A stretch of DNA of 64,000 nucleotides from an uncultured Paracoccaceae bacterium (GTDB lineage: Bacteria > Pseudomonadota > Alphaproteobacteria > Rhodobacterales > Rhodobacteraceae). The stretch lies in the NCBI GenBank assembly GCA_958439195.1, contig OY288157.1, positions 124,001 to 188,000 on the forward strand, written 5' to 3'. Shown piece after piece: positions 10,398 through 19,980 of the stretch (position 1 is the first letter of the stretch; every line of letters begins with the position of its first letter). Below the pieces are notes generated by a model. The model was not told the origin of the DNA. It searched no databases and worked only from the letters and a program-made list of their open reading frames with translations. The position numbers were made by a program, and so were the translations under genes.

Positions 10398-10428
10398 TTG
10401 ACCTTCCCGTGACTGGAAGGATTATCTG
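10398..10428 (+). promoter_or_regulatory. CueR-type promoter/operator for copA-cueR
   Basis: TTGACC (10398-10403), a 19-bp spacer and TATCTG (10423-10428) form the promoter. The dyad ACCTTCC-N7-GGAAGGA (10401-10421) sits between the boxes, the classic MerR/CueR geometry. It lies 23 bp before the copA start. A CueR gene overlaps the end of copA, so the regulator and its target promoter are in one unit. Confidence 0.85.
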
Positions 10429-10451
10429 GGGTGGCAGAAGGAGACCATAGC

Positions 10452-12926
10452 ATGTCTGACGCCACCCTTTCTGCCCTTTCCCCATCCCCTGCGGCGGTAT
10501 CGCCCGCCGTTGAATCGCCGGGCCTGTCGCAGATGCGGTTCCGGCTGGAAGGGATGAGTTGTGCGTCTTGTGTTCTGCGCGCGGAACGGGCGTTGCTGGC
10601 GGTGCCGGGGGTAGCGCGGGCCGTGGTCAACCTGACGACAGAAACGGCGGATGTCGGTTTTTCCGCGCCGGCCACGCCGACCGCGATGGCGGCGGCCTTG
10701 GCACAGGCGGGCTATCCGGCGCGCGAGTTGACGCTGGTGCTGGGGGTGGAAGGTATGACCTGCGCCGCCTGCACCGGTCGGGTAGAGCGGGTGCTGCGCG
10801 CACAGCCCGGGGTGAAGGAAGCTGTGGCCAATCTGGCGCTACGTCGGGCCACGGTGACGGTTTGGGAGGGCGGCGCGGGTGCCGATGCGCTGGCGGCCGC
10901 GGTGTCGAAGGCGGGCTATGCCGCGTCCGTGGCCGATGAGGCGGCTGCGCATGATCCTGCGGCAGAGGTGCGGGCGCTGGCGCGGGATACGGCGGTTGCC
11001 GGGGCACTTACGCTTCCGGTTTTCGTGATGGAGATGGGGGGGCACCTGATCCCGGCCTTTCACCATTGGCTGATGGGGCTGTTCGGGGTGCAGGTGCTGT
11101 GGGCGGTGCAATTCGTGCTGGTGACGCTGGTGCTGATGGGGCCGGGGTGGCGGTTCATGGCGAAAGGCTGGCCTGCGCTGTTGCGCGGTGCGCCGGATAT
11201 GAACGCGCTGGTGGCGGTGGGGACGGGGGCGGCCTGGGCCTATTCCACGCTGGTGACCTTTGCGCCGGGGGTCATCCCGGCCGAATCGCGGGCGGTGTAT
11301 TTCGAGGCGGCGGCGGTGATCGTGGTGTTGATCCTGCTGGGCCGCACGCTGGAGGCGCGGGCGCGCGGACGGGCCGGGGCGGCGATTGCCCGGCTGGTGG
11401 GAATGCAGCCCAAACTGGCCCGGTTGGAGAACGGGACAGAGGTTCCGGTGGCGGCGCTGGTGCCGGGGATGCGGGTTGTGGTGCGCCCCGGCGAACGGGT
11501 GGCGGTGGATGGCGTGGTCGCATCCGGCACTTCGGCGGTGGATGAGGCCATGTTGACCGGTGAACCGGTGCCGGTGCCCAAGGGCGCGGGCGATGCGGTG
11601 ACGGGTGGAACGGTGAACGGCACCGGCGCGTTGGTGGTGGAGGTGCGGCAGGTGGGCGCGGCCACCGTTCTGGCGCGGATCGTGGCACTTGTGGAAGAGG
11701 CGCAGGGGACCAAGCTGCCGGTGCAGGCGATGGTGGACCGGGTGACGCTGTGGTTCGTGCCGGGGGTGATGGGCATTGCGGTGCTGGCCTTTGCGGGATG
11801 GATGCTGGCAGGGGGCGGGGTGGCGCAGGCTTTGGTGGCGGCGGTGTCGGTGCTGATCATCGCCTGCCCCTGTGCGATGGGGCTGGCGACGCCGGTGTCC
11901 ATTCTGGTGGGGTCGGGGCGGGGGGCGGAACTTGGCGTGCTGTTCCGGCGCGGAGATACGTTGCAGCGGCTGGCCGAGGTGCAGGTGGTGGCGTTCGACA
12001 AGACTGGGACGCTGACAGTGGGGCGCCCGGTGGTGACGGATATGGTGGGGGATGATGCGCTGCTGGCACAGGCGGCGGCGGTGGAGGCGGGATCGGAACA
12101 TCCGCTGGCCGGGGCGGTGCTGGCCGAGGCGGCGGCGCGGGGGCTGATCGTGCCGGGGGCCGAAGGGTTTGCGGCGGTGCCGGGGCACGGGGCGCGGGCG
12201 GTTGTGGGGGGCGAGGTGGTTTGCGTCGGGTCGGCGCGGATGTTTGCCGAGGTGCCTGATGCGTTGCGCAAAGCGGCGGAAGCCTGGGCGGCCGAGGGGA
12301 AGGGGCTGCTGTTCGTTGGGGATGATCGGGTGGCGCGCGGGGTGATCGCGGTGGCCGACCCGGTCAAGCCTACGGCAACGGCTGCGCTGCGGGCGCTGGA
12401 GCGGTTGGGTTTGCGCGTGGCGATGGTGACGGGGGATAATGCCGTGACGGCAGGCGTCATCGCGGCGCGGCTGGGGGTGACGGATGTGCAGGCGGGTGTG
12501 TTGCCTGCGGGCAAAGGTGATGCGGTGCGGGCGATGGGGGCTGGCGTGGCCTTTGTCGGGGACGGCATCAATGACGCGCCCGCGCTGGCGGCGGCCGATG
12601 TGGGGCTGGCGATGGGGACCGGCACCGATGTGGCGATCGAGGCGGGGGATGTGGTGCTGATGTCGGGCGATCCGCTGGCGGTGGCGGATGCGGTGGTCGT
12701 GGCGCGGGCCACGATGCGCAACATCCGGCAGAACTTGATCTGGGCATTTGGCTATAATGCCGCGCTGATCCCGGTGGCGGCGGGGCTTTTGGTGCCGTTT
12801 GGCGGGCCGCCATTGTCGCCGATGCTGGCGGCGGGGGCGATGGCGCTGTCTTCGGTCTTTGTGCTGAGCAATGCGCTGCGGTTGAAACGGGTTCGGGGGG
12901 TGCGGGCCGGGGAGGTTAGAAGATGA
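10452..12926 (+). CDS. copA: Cu(I)-exporting P1B-type ATPase CopA
   Basis: Inner-membrane copper efflux pump, 824 aa. Two N-terminal HMA domains carry GMSCASC (Cys37/Cys40) and GMTCAAC. Then come the membrane domain with the ion-binding CPC at residues 472-474, the phosphorylation motif DKTGT at 516, the TGEP actuator loop, the SEHP motif that marks P1B ATPases, and GDGIND. This CPC plus paired HMA layout is that of CopA Cu(I) pumps. The ATG at 10452 has AAGGAG 8 bp upstream; the in-frame GTG at 10431 overlaps the promoter. The stop overlaps the cueR start (ATGA). Codon use is extremely G-rich compared with the flanking genes. Confidence 0.95.
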   Translation: MSDATLSALSPSPAAVSPAVESPGLSQMRFRLEGMSCASCVLRAERALLAVPGVARAVVNLTTETADVGFSAPATPTAMAAALAQAGYPARELTLVLGVEGMTCAACTGRVERVLRAQPGVKEAVANLALRRATVTVWEGGAGADALAAAVSKAGYAASVADEAAAHDPAAEVRALARDTAVAGALTLPVFVMEMGGHLIPAFHHWLMGLFGVQVLWAVQFVLVTLVLMGPGWRFMAKGWPALLRGAPDMNALVAVGTGAAWAYSTLVTFAPGVIPAESRAVYFEAAAVIVVLILLGRTLEARARGRAGAAIARLVGMQPKLARLENGTEVPVAALVPGMRVVVRPGERVAVDGVVASGTSAVDEAMLTGEPVPVPKGAGDAVTGGTVNGTGALVVEVRQVGAATVLARIVALVEEAQGTKLPVQAMVDRVTLWFVPGVMGIAVLAFAGWMLAGGGVAQALVAAVSVLIIACPCAMGLATPVSILVGSGRGAELGVLFRRGDTLQRLAEVQVVAFDKTGTLTVGRPVVTDMVGDDALLAQAAAVEAGSEHPLAGAVLAEAAARGLIVPGAEGFAAVPGHGARAVVGGEVVCVGSARMFAEVPDALRKAAEAWAAEGKGLLFVGDDRVARGVIAVADPVKPTATAALRALERLGLRVAMVTGDNAVTAGVIAARLGVTDVQAGVLPAGKGDAVRAMGAGVAFVGDGINDAPALAAADVGLAMGTGTDVAIEAGDVVLMSGDPLAVADAVVVARATMRNIRQNLIWAFGYNAALIPVAAGLLVPFGGPPLSPMLAAGAMALSSVFVLSNALRLKRVRGVRAGEVRR

Positions 12927-13318
12927 ACATCAAGGATGTGGCGGAACGGTCGGGGCTGCCGGCCAAGACGATCCGCTATTATGAGGAGATCGGGCTGATC
13001 CGGCCCCTGCGCGGGGCGAATGGCTATCGCGCGTTTCGGGAGAGCGACTTGCACAAGCTGGCCTTTCTGGGGCGGGCGCGGGGGTTGGGCTTTACCATCG
13101 AGGAATGCCGCAAGCTGTTGGCCTTGTATGAAGATCACGGGCGGGCGAGCGCGGATGTGAAGGCGCTGGCCGAGGCGCATCTGGCCGATATGGACCGCAA
13201 GATTGCGGAGTTGCGGGCGATGCAGGCCACGCTGCGCGAGCTGGTGGCCAGTTGTGCGGGCGACCACCGGCCTGATTGCCCGATCCTGACGGGGCTGGCC
13301 GGGACGGAATGTTGCTGA
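12923..13318 (+). CDS. cueR: MerR-family copper-responsive regulator CueR
   Basis: A 131-aa MerR-type activator: winged helix at residues 1-70 (NIKDVAERSGLPAKTIRYYEE), a dimerisation coiled coil, and a C-terminal metal loop CAGDHRPDCPI whose two cysteines (111 and 119) match the Cu(I) ligands of CueR. A second CC pair ends the protein, as in CueR of enterobacteria. It should sense Cu(I) and activate the two promoters with 19-bp spacers at 10330-10428. The start codon overlaps the copA stop, so the regulator is made together with the pump and would be autoregulated. Confidence 0.93.
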   Translation: MNIKDVAERSGLPAKTIRYYEEIGLIRPLRGANGYRAFRESDLHKLAFLGRARGLGFTIEECRKLLALYEDHGRASADVKALAEAHLADMDRKIAELRAMQATLRELVASCAGDHRPDCPILTGLAGTECC

Positions 13319-13375
13319 AGGGCTTCAAGCTGCCTTTCGCCCGTGCAAGGGTATCTGGGCAAAGCGGAGGCATGC

Positions 13376-14443
13376 ATGACCGACCTGATCCCGGTATTCG
13401 ACGGGCATAACGACATTCTGTATCGGTTGCTGATGGCGCCCGCCGCGCGTGAGGTGATCTGGCTGACCGGTGAGGGCAAGGGACATCTGGACCTGCCGCG
13501 CATGAAGGCGGGTGGGTTTGCGGGTGGGATGTTTGCCATCTATGTGCCGTCCCCGGCCAAGGCAGAGGGTGTGTCATTTGAGGCGTTGATGGACCGCCCG
13601 CCCTATGCGCTGGATCTGCCGGGGCAATTGGCGCTTGGCCCCAGTCAGGTGGTTGCCTTGGAATCGGCGGCGCATCTGATGTGGATGGAACGCGCATCAG
13701 GCGGGGCGTTCCGGCTGTGCCGCACGGTGGCCGAGATTTCAGCGGCGCAAGCCGATAGCGTGATCGCGGGCGTGATGCATATGGAGGGGGCAGAGGCGAT
13801 TGATCCGGGCTGCGATGCGCTGTTTGCGTTTCACGCGATGGGCCTGCGGTCGCTTGGCCCGGTCTGGAGCCGCCCGACGGCCTTTGGACATGGGGTGCCG
13901 TTCCGCTATCCCTCAACCCCGGATACCGGGCCGGGGCTGACCGAGGCGGGTGAGCGGTTGGTGCGGACCTGCAATGCGTTGAAGATTTTGGTTGATCTGA
14001 GCCATTTGAACGAAAAGGGGTTCGATGATGTGGCGCGGATCAGCGATGCGCCGCTGGTGGCTACCCATTCCAATGCCCATGCGGTGACGCCCTCCAGCCG
14101 CAACCTAACGGATCGGCAGTTGGACTTGATCCGCGAACGGGACGGGTTGGTCGGGTTGAACTTTGCCACGGTCTTTCTGCGCCCCGATGGCCGACGTGAC
14201 CCCAATATCGGCTGGGAGCCGGTGCTGCGCCATTTGGACCATCTGATCGGACGACTGGGAGAAGAACGTGTCGGGTTTGGGTCTGATTTCGACGGGGCGA
14301 CGGTGCCGCAGGGGATTGGCGATGTGGCGGGCCTGCCCCGCCTGATTGCCGCGCTGCGGGCGCATGGCTATGGCGAGGCGTTGATCCGCAAGCTGGCCTG
14401 GGACAATTGGCAATCCGTCCTGCGGCGGAGTTGGGGTGAATAA
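13376..14443 (+). CDS. Membrane (renal) dipeptidase family, M19
   Basis: A 355-aa zinc dipeptidase-fold protein. The metal ligands are visible: FDGHND (His11 and Asp13), a bridging Glu in VMHMEGAEA, and VDLSHLN and THSNAHA histidines; the C-terminal GFGSDFDGA segment holds the conserved Asp. Bacterial M19 enzymes cleave dipeptides, often with D-residues at the C-terminal side, and this one lacks a signal peptide so should be cytosolic. The ATG at 13376 follows GCGGAGGC. It lies 57 bp after cueR on the same strand but is functionally unrelated to copper as far as can be seen. Confidence 0.9.
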   Translation: MTDLIPVFDGHNDILYRLLMAPAAREVIWLTGEGKGHLDLPRMKAGGFAGGMFAIYVPSPAKAEGVSFEALMDRPPYALDLPGQLALGPSQVVALESAAHLMWMERASGGAFRLCRTVAEISAAQADSVIAGVMHMEGAEAIDPGCDALFAFHAMGLRSLGPVWSRPTAFGHGVPFRYPSTPDTGPGLTEAGERLVRTCNALKILVDLSHLNEKGFDDVARISDAPLVATHSNAHAVTPSSRNLTDRQLDLIRERDGLVGLNFATVFLRPDGRRDPNIGWEPVLRHLDHLIGRLGEERVGFGSDFDGATVPQGIGDVAGLPRLIAALRAHGYGEALIRKLAWDNWQSVLRRSWGE

Positions 14444-14495
14444 GGCCGGTTAGGCGAACGATCTGCCGGAAGTCAGGCCGGTCGTTCACCCGCCG

Positions 14496-14930
14496 CTAGG
14501 CCACATGCAAAAGAGATTGCAGGGACGGGTTTCCGTCAACCAGATCGGCGACAGAGTGGCGATCAAGTTCTGCATAGAAGGCACGCAGGGCATCGGCGAG
14601 GACGCCCTTCAAACGACAGGACGCCACCAGCGGGCAGGTGCAATCATCGCCGGTGAAGCATTCGGTGAAGGGGAGAACCGCCTCGAATTCCCGGAACACG
14701 GCGCCGATGGTGATGCTTTCCGCCGGGTGGGCCAGCATCAGGCCGCCGGCGCGGCCCCGCACGGTGCGCAGGAATTTCTTTTGTGCCAGCAGGTGGATGA
14801 CCTGTGCGAGGTGATTTTCAGACGCATGGCAGGCGGCTGCGATCTCGGCCTTGCGGACGATGCGGCCGGGATTGGCGGCGCAGAACATCAGGGTGCGCAT
14901 GGCAAGGTTGGTGCGTGTGGTGAGTCTCAT
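14496..14930 (-). CDS. nsrR: Rrf2-family NO-responsive repressor NsrR
   Basis: A 144-aa Rrf2-type regulator with an N-terminal winged helix (MRLTTRTNLAMRTLMFCA) and an Fe-S cysteine cluster at the end: Cys91, Cys97, Cys99 and Cys105. The segment SCRLKGVLADALRAFYAELD followed by RHSVADLV strongly resembles the C-terminal part of NsrR rather than IscR or RirA. NsrR represses NO-detoxification genes and releases DNA when NO attacks its cluster. No target gene lies directly beside it here. The ATG at 14930 gives the standard N-terminus; the frame stays open upstream but shows no family features. Confidence 0.82.
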   Translation of the reverse strand: MRLTTRTNLAMRTLMFCAANPGRIVRKAEIAAACHASENHLAQVIHLLAQKKFLRTVRGRAGGLMLAHPAESITIGAVFREFEAVLPFTECFTGDDCTCPLVASCRLKGVLADALRAFYAELDRHSVADLVDGNPSLQSLLHVA

Positions 14931-15305
14931 CTGCTGTCTCCGAAGGGGGCGGGAAATGTCCTGCCGCAAAAGATTTATGCGTGGTGCAGCTTGGGTGACA
15001 TGATCCAGATCAGATGGCCTTTGTTTCCGGGGCCGGCCCGTTGGGCCATTCAGGCGGACGTTCCAGGTGGAATGCGGATGGCTGTGCAAAAGGTGGCGTT
15101 GGCGACCAAAGCGGTTTGGTTATCAAATTGGTTTGTAATGAAAGGGCATTTCACAAGACGATTGCGTATGTTTGCGATAACATTTAAACCGTTTTGAAAG
15201 AGGCTGTGCCAAAGGCTGACCAGCCTGTTCCGCATCGTGTCGCTTGACGCTGTGTCGGGGCCGCTTAGGGTTAGCGTTGTGGTGACATCATGCGGATAGA
15301 GTGAC
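14931..15305. other. Divergent intergenic region nsrR / glgP (375 bp)
   Basis: No protein-coding frame is convincing here. The region must contain the nsrR promoter (minus) and that of the glycogen operon (plus). The stretch 15115-15200 is distinctly AT-richer than its surroundings and is the likeliest site of the glgP promoter, but I see no clear -35/-10 pair and no convincing NsrR palindrome. A four-codon frame (ATG at 15291, stop ending 15305) ends right before the glgP start. Confidence 0.4.
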
Positions 15306-17699
15306 GTGAACGACCTGAGCCTGACCCCAAATCTGTTGCAAGCCGATGTCGCGCGGCATCTGACATTCACGCTGGGCAAGGATGTGCCAAACGCATCGGT
15401 CTATGACTGGCGCATGGCCTTGTCCTTTGCGATCCGCGACCGGATCGTAGAGCCGTGGTTCGCGTCCACCCGGCGGACATGGGCCGAGGATCGCAAGCGG
15501 GTTTATTACCTGTCGATGGAGTTTCTGATCGGGCGGTTGCTGGAGGATGCGACAACCAATCTGGGCCTGCGCGACATTGCCGAAGAGGCGATGGCGGGGT
15601 TCGGGCAGGATTTCCGCACCATCGTGGAAGATGAGCCGGATGCCGCGCTGGGGAATGGCGGGTTGGGGCGGTTGGCGGCCTGTTTCATGGAAAGCATGGC
15701 GACGCTGGGCTGCCCGGCCTATGGTTATGGCATCCGCTATGAACATGGCCTGTTTCGCCAGCGGTTCGAGGGTGGCCAGCAGGTGGAAACGCCCGAGGAC
15801 TGGCTGAACCAGGCGCATCCTTGGGAATTTGCGCGCCCCGAAAGCGCCTATACGATTCCGTTCAAGGGCCATGTCGAAACGGTGGATGGCCGCGAGGTGT
15901 GGGTTCCCGGTGAAACCGTGCTGGCCGAGGCGCATGACACGCCGGTGATTGGTTGGCAGGGGAAATGGGCCAATACGCTGCGCCTTTGGGCCGCAAAGCC
16001 CACGACGATGTTCGATCTGGAGCGGTTCAATCGTGGTGACTATGCCGCTGCGGCAGAGCCGGAGGCTTTGGCGCGGACGCTGTCGCGTGTGCTGTATCCC
16101 GATGACACGACCTATCAGGGCAAGGAGTTGCGCCTGAAGCAGGAGTTTTTCCTGACTTCCGCAGCGTTGCAGGACATTTTGCGCCGCTATCTGGCACGGC
16201 ACAGCAATCTGGCCGATCTGCCCAAGCATGTGGCGATCCAGATGAATGATACCCACCCCGCCATTGCCGGGCCGGAGCTTATTCGCCTTTTGGTGGATGA
16301 GCATGCGATGGCGTTCGAGGATGCGCTGGAAACGGCGCGGGGCTGTCTGGGGTATACAAACCACACGCTGTTGCCCGAGGCGTTGGAACGCTGGGCGACA
16401 TTCACCTTTGGCAACGTCCTGCCGCGCCATATGCAGATTGTCGAACGCATCGACAGTTGGCACCGCCGCACCTATCCGAGCCGTCCGCATTATGTGGGGA
16501 TCGTGAAGCACCATGAGGTGCGGATGGGCGAGTTGGCCTTTGTCATGGCGCATAAGGTAAACGGGGTGTCAGCGCTGCATTCGGACCTGGTGAAGAAGAA
16601 CCTGTTTCCAGAATTGCACCGCCTGCATCCGGGGCGGATCATCAACCAGACCAACGGCGTGACGCCGCGCCGCTGGCTGAAGATGGCGAACCGGCCTTTG
16701 GCGGGGCTGATCACCGACACCATCGGCGAAGGGTGGGAGTCTGATCTGGACCGGCTAAAGGGTCTTGAGCCGCATGTGGCGGACAAAGCCTTTCGCGCGG
16801 CGTTTGCCGGGGCGAAGCGGGCGAACAAGGTGGCGCTGGCCAATTGGATCGCGTCGGATTGCGGGGTTACGGTCAGCCCGGACGCGCTGTTTGATGTGCA
16901 GATCAAGCGCATCCATGAATACAAGCGGCAGTTGCTGAACATTCTGGAAACCATCGCGCATTGGAGCCGCATCCGGGCGAACCCAAAGGCGAACTGGGTG
17001 CCGCGGGTGAAGATTTTCGGTGGCAAGTCCGCGCCCGGTTATGCCGTGGCGAAAGAGATCATCCATCTGATCAACGATGTGGCGTCTGTGGTGAACAGCG
17101 ATCCGGTGGCGGGCGATCTGCTGAAGGTCATCTATCCGGCGAATTACAACGTCAGCATGGCCGAACGGTTGGTGCCTGCGGCGGACTTGTCGGAACAGAT
17201 CTCGACCGCCGGGAAAGAGGCCAGCGGCACCGGCAACATGAAGTTCATGATGAACGGCGCGCCGACCATCGGTACGCTGGACGGCGCGAATGTCGAGATT
17301 TTGCAAGAGGTTGGGGCCGAGAATTTCTTCCTGTTCGGGCTGACGGCGGAAGAGGTGATGAAGCGGCGCGAAGACCCGGATCATTCGCGCAAAGCCATTG
17401 AGGCCAGCCAGACCTTGCAGGATGTGTTGCAGATGATTGCCGAAGGGCGGTTTTCGGTCGATCAGCCAGACCGCTATCATGGGTTGGTGCATCGCATCTG
17501 GCACCATGATTATTTCCTGGTCGCGGCAGATTTCGATGCGTTCCACGCGGCGCAAGGCGAGGTGGACCGCGCCTATGCCGATCAGGATCGCTGGGTCAGC
17601 ATGGCGGCGATGAACACGGCGCGGTCGGGGTTCTTTTCATCGGACCGGACGATCCGCAGCTATATGGACGACATATGGGGGGTCACTTCGGCCCTGTGA
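15306..17699 (+). CDS. glgP: Glycogen phosphorylase
   Basis: Releases glucose 1-phosphate from alpha-1,4-glucan ends. The 797-aa product covers the full GT35 fold; the pyridoxal-phosphate site is in EASGTGNMKFMMNGAPTIGT (Lys in NMKFMM), followed by LDGANVEI. Other landmarks are YYLSMEFLIGRLL, ALGNGGLGRLAACF and IHEYKRQLLN. The GTG at 15306 starts the family-type sequence; no ATG in frame is available upstream because a stop ends at 15305. First gene of glgP-glgB-glgC-glgA-glgX-pgm. Having the degradative enzyme in front of the biosynthetic genes means both directions of flux share one transcript. Confidence 0.95.
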   Translation: MNDLSLTPNLLQADVARHLTFTLGKDVPNASVYDWRMALSFAIRDRIVEPWFASTRRTWAEDRKRVYYLSMEFLIGRLLEDATTNLGLRDIAEEAMAGFGQDFRTIVEDEPDAALGNGGLGRLAACFMESMATLGCPAYGYGIRYEHGLFRQRFEGGQQVETPEDWLNQAHPWEFARPESAYTIPFKGHVETVDGREVWVPGETVLAEAHDTPVIGWQGKWANTLRLWAAKPTTMFDLERFNRGDYAAAAEPEALARTLSRVLYPDDTTYQGKELRLKQEFFLTSAALQDILRRYLARHSNLADLPKHVAIQMNDTHPAIAGPELIRLLVDEHAMAFEDALETARGCLGYTNHTLLPEALERWATFTFGNVLPRHMQIVERIDSWHRRTYPSRPHYVGIVKHHEVRMGELAFVMAHKVNGVSALHSDLVKKNLFPELHRLHPGRIINQTNGVTPRRWLKMANRPLAGLITDTIGEGWESDLDRLKGLEPHVADKAFRAAFAGAKRANKVALANWIASDCGVTVSPDALFDVQIKRIHEYKRQLLNILETIAHWSRIRANPKANWVPRVKIFGGKSAPGYAVAKEIIHLINDVASVVNSDPVAGDLLKVIYPANYNVSMAERLVPAADLSEQISTAGKEASGTGNMKFMMNGAPTIGTLDGANVEILQEVGAENFFLFGLTAEEVMKRREDPDHSRKAIEASQTLQDVLQMIAEGRFSVDQPDRYHGLVHRIWHHDYFLVAADFDAFHAAQGEVDRAYADQDRWVSMAAMNTARSGFFSSDRTIRSYMDDIWGVTSAL

Positions 17700-17735
17700 C
17701 GGGCCGGGGTGGCGCTCTTTGGGAGGGGGGCAGCC

Positions 17736-19919
17736 ATGACCGCAAACCTGATCGACCACGGGGCCGCCAAGGCCATCGTGGAGGGGCGCCACGGCGATCC
17801 TTTCTCTGTTCTTGGCCTGCACAAGCGGGAAGGCGTTTGGGTTGTCACGGCCTTTGTGCCGGGGGCAGAGCGGTTGGCGGTGCTGACCGGCAAGGCGGGC
17901 AAGCCGGTGGAGGCGTCGGCGATACCGGGCTTTGACGGGTTGTTCTGTGCGGAACTGCCGAAAAAGGCCGATTACCGCCTGCGCGCCGAAGGTAACGGGA
18001 CGAGTTGGGAATTTGACGACCCCTACCGCTTTGGCCCGGTGATGGGCGAGATGGATGAATATCTGCTGGGTGAAGGCACACATCAGCGGCTTTGGCAGGT
18101 GTTGGGTGCGCATGTCATCACCCATGAAGGGGTGGAGGGCACGCATTTCGCCGTCTGGGCGCCGAATGCCGAACGTGTCAGCGTGGTGGGCGATTTCAAC
18201 ATCTGGGATGGACGCCGCCACCCTATGCGGCGGCGCGGGGCCACGGGTGTGTGGGAGGCGTTCATCCCCGGCCTGGGCGAAGGCGCGACCTATAAATACG
18301 AAATCCGGGGACATAATGGCTATGTCGGGCCGCTGAAGGCCGATCCGGTGGGGTTCGGGTCTGAACACCCGCCCGCCAACGCATCGGTTGTGCGGCGGAT
18401 CACAGGGGATTTTCACGATCAGGATTGGCTGGCAGGCCGTGCAGCACGGCATTCCATCGACGCCCCGATCAGCATCTATGAGGTGCATCTGGGATCATGG
18501 CGGCGCGCGCCGGGGGACCGGATGCTGTCCTACCTCGAACTGGCCGAACAACTGGTCGATTACGTGGCCGATATGGGTTTCACCCATATCGAATTGATGC
18601 CGATCAGCGAATTTCCCTTTGATGGAAGCTGGGGTTATCAGCCGGTGGGGATGTTTGCCCCCACGATCCGGCATGGCACGCCGGGCGAGTTTCGCGCGCT
18701 GGTCGACGCGGCGCACAGGAAGGGGCTGGGGGTGCTGCTGGACTGGGTGCCGGGGCATTTTCCGACCGATCCGCACGGGCTGGGCCGGTTTGACGGCACG
18801 CCGCTTTATGAACATGCCGATGCGCGCGAGGGGTTCCATCAGGATTGGAACACGCTGATTTACAATTACGGGCGCGTGGAGGTGGCGAATTACCTTGTGT
18901 CCAACGCGCTGTATTGGCTGGAGGAATACCATGTCGACGGGCTGCGCGTGGATGCGGTGGCGTCGATGCTGTACCGCGACTATTCCCGCAAGGATGGCGA
19001 ATGGATCCCCAACAAGGATGGCGGGCGCGAGAATTACGAGGCGATTGCCCTGCTGCAACGCATGAACGCCACCGTTTATGGCGAGGTGCCGGGCATCATG
19101 ACAGCGGCTGAGGAAAGCACCGCCTTTCCCGGCGTGTCGCGGCCGGTCAACCATGGGGGGCTGGGGTTCGGGTTCAAGTGGAACATGGGGTGGATGAATG
19201 ACACGCTGTCCTACATGGAAAAAGACCCGATCTATCGGCAGTTCCACCATCACCAGATGACCTTTGGCCTGCATTACGCCTGGTCGGAAAACTATATCCT
19301 GCCGATCAGCCATGATGAGGTGGTGCATGGCAAAGGGTCCATGCTGGAAAAGATGCCGGGGGATGGGGCCGAGAAGTTTGCCAACCTGCGGGCCTATTAC
19401 GGGTTCATGTGGGCGCATCCCGGCAAGAAGTTGCTGTTCATGGGGTGTGAATTCGCGCAGGGGCGGGAATGGAACCACAACCAGAGCCTTGACTGGCACC
19501 AGTTGGACATTGCCGAACATCGCGGCGTGCAATCCTATATCCGCGATCTGAACCGGCTGTATCGTGACACGCCTGCCCTGCATGTAAATGACACGCGGCC
19601 CGAGGGGTTTGAGTGGATTGAATCCAACGATGCCGGAGCGTCGGTCTATGCATGGGTGCGCAAGGGGCGGGCGGGCGATCCCATGGTGGTGGCGGTGGTC
19701 AACCTGACGCCAGTTGACCGGACCTATCGGCTGGGCCTGCCTGCAGGCGGGCATTGGGATGAGATCTTGAACAGCGATGCCGCGCTTTATGGCGGCGGCA
19801 ACCGGGGCAATCTGGGCGGGGTGACGGCCGAGGCTGTGACATGGCACGGGCGGGCGCAATCGGCGCTGGTCACGCTGCCGCCGCTTTCGGCGGTCTGGTT
19901 CCGGCAGGCACAGGGATAA
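17736..19919 (+). CDS. glgB: 1,4-alpha-glucan branching enzyme
   Basis: Introduces alpha-1,6 branches in glycogen. The 727-aa protein has two N-terminal CBM48-like beta domains (one around residues 110-220, FAVWAPNAERVSVVGDFN), then the GH13 barrel with GLRVDAVASMLYRDY (nucleophile Asp) and the acid-base Glu in AEESTAFP, and a C-terminal beta domain. Length and the extra N-terminal domain match the E. coli-type enzyme. The ATG at 17736 follows GGGAGGGGGG; an in-frame GTG at 17709 overlaps that ribosome site. It starts 36 bp after glgP. Confidence 0.95.
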   Translation: MTANLIDHGAAKAIVEGRHGDPFSVLGLHKREGVWVVTAFVPGAERLAVLTGKAGKPVEASAIPGFDGLFCAELPKKADYRLRAEGNGTSWEFDDPYRFGPVMGEMDEYLLGEGTHQRLWQVLGAHVITHEGVEGTHFAVWAPNAERVSVVGDFNIWDGRRHPMRRRGATGVWEAFIPGLGEGATYKYEIRGHNGYVGPLKADPVGFGSEHPPANASVVRRITGDFHDQDWLAGRAARHSIDAPISIYEVHLGSWRRAPGDRMLSYLELAEQLVDYVADMGFTHIELMPISEFPFDGSWGYQPVGMFAPTIRHGTPGEFRALVDAAHRKGLGVLLDWVPGHFPTDPHGLGRFDGTPLYEHADAREGFHQDWNTLIYNYGRVEVANYLVSNALYWLEEYHVDGLRVDAVASMLYRDYSRKDGEWIPNKDGGRENYEAIALLQRMNATVYGEVPGIMTAAEESTAFPGVSRPVNHGGLGFGFKWNMGWMNDTLSYMEKDPIYRQFHHHQMTFGLHYAWSENYILPISHDEVVHGKGSMLEKMPGDGAEKFANLRAYYGFMWAHPGKKLLFMGCEFAQGREWNHNQSLDWHQLDIAEHRGVQSYIRDLNRLYRDTPALHVNDTRPEGFEWIESNDAGASVYAWVRKGRAGDPMVVAVVNLTPVDRTYRLGLPAGGHWDEILNSDAALYGGGNRGNLGGVTAEAVTWHGRAQSALVTLPPLSAVWFRQAQG

Positions 19920-19980
19920 GCGGCGACAGGCCGAGAGAGACAAAAGATTGCGGCGCAGGCCGCGCAGGGAGGGAGACACG

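Noticed and set aside
18495..19979. 494-codon open frame opposite glgB
   Set aside because: Low-complexity antisense translation of a clear GH13 gene; no ribosome site and no family signature.
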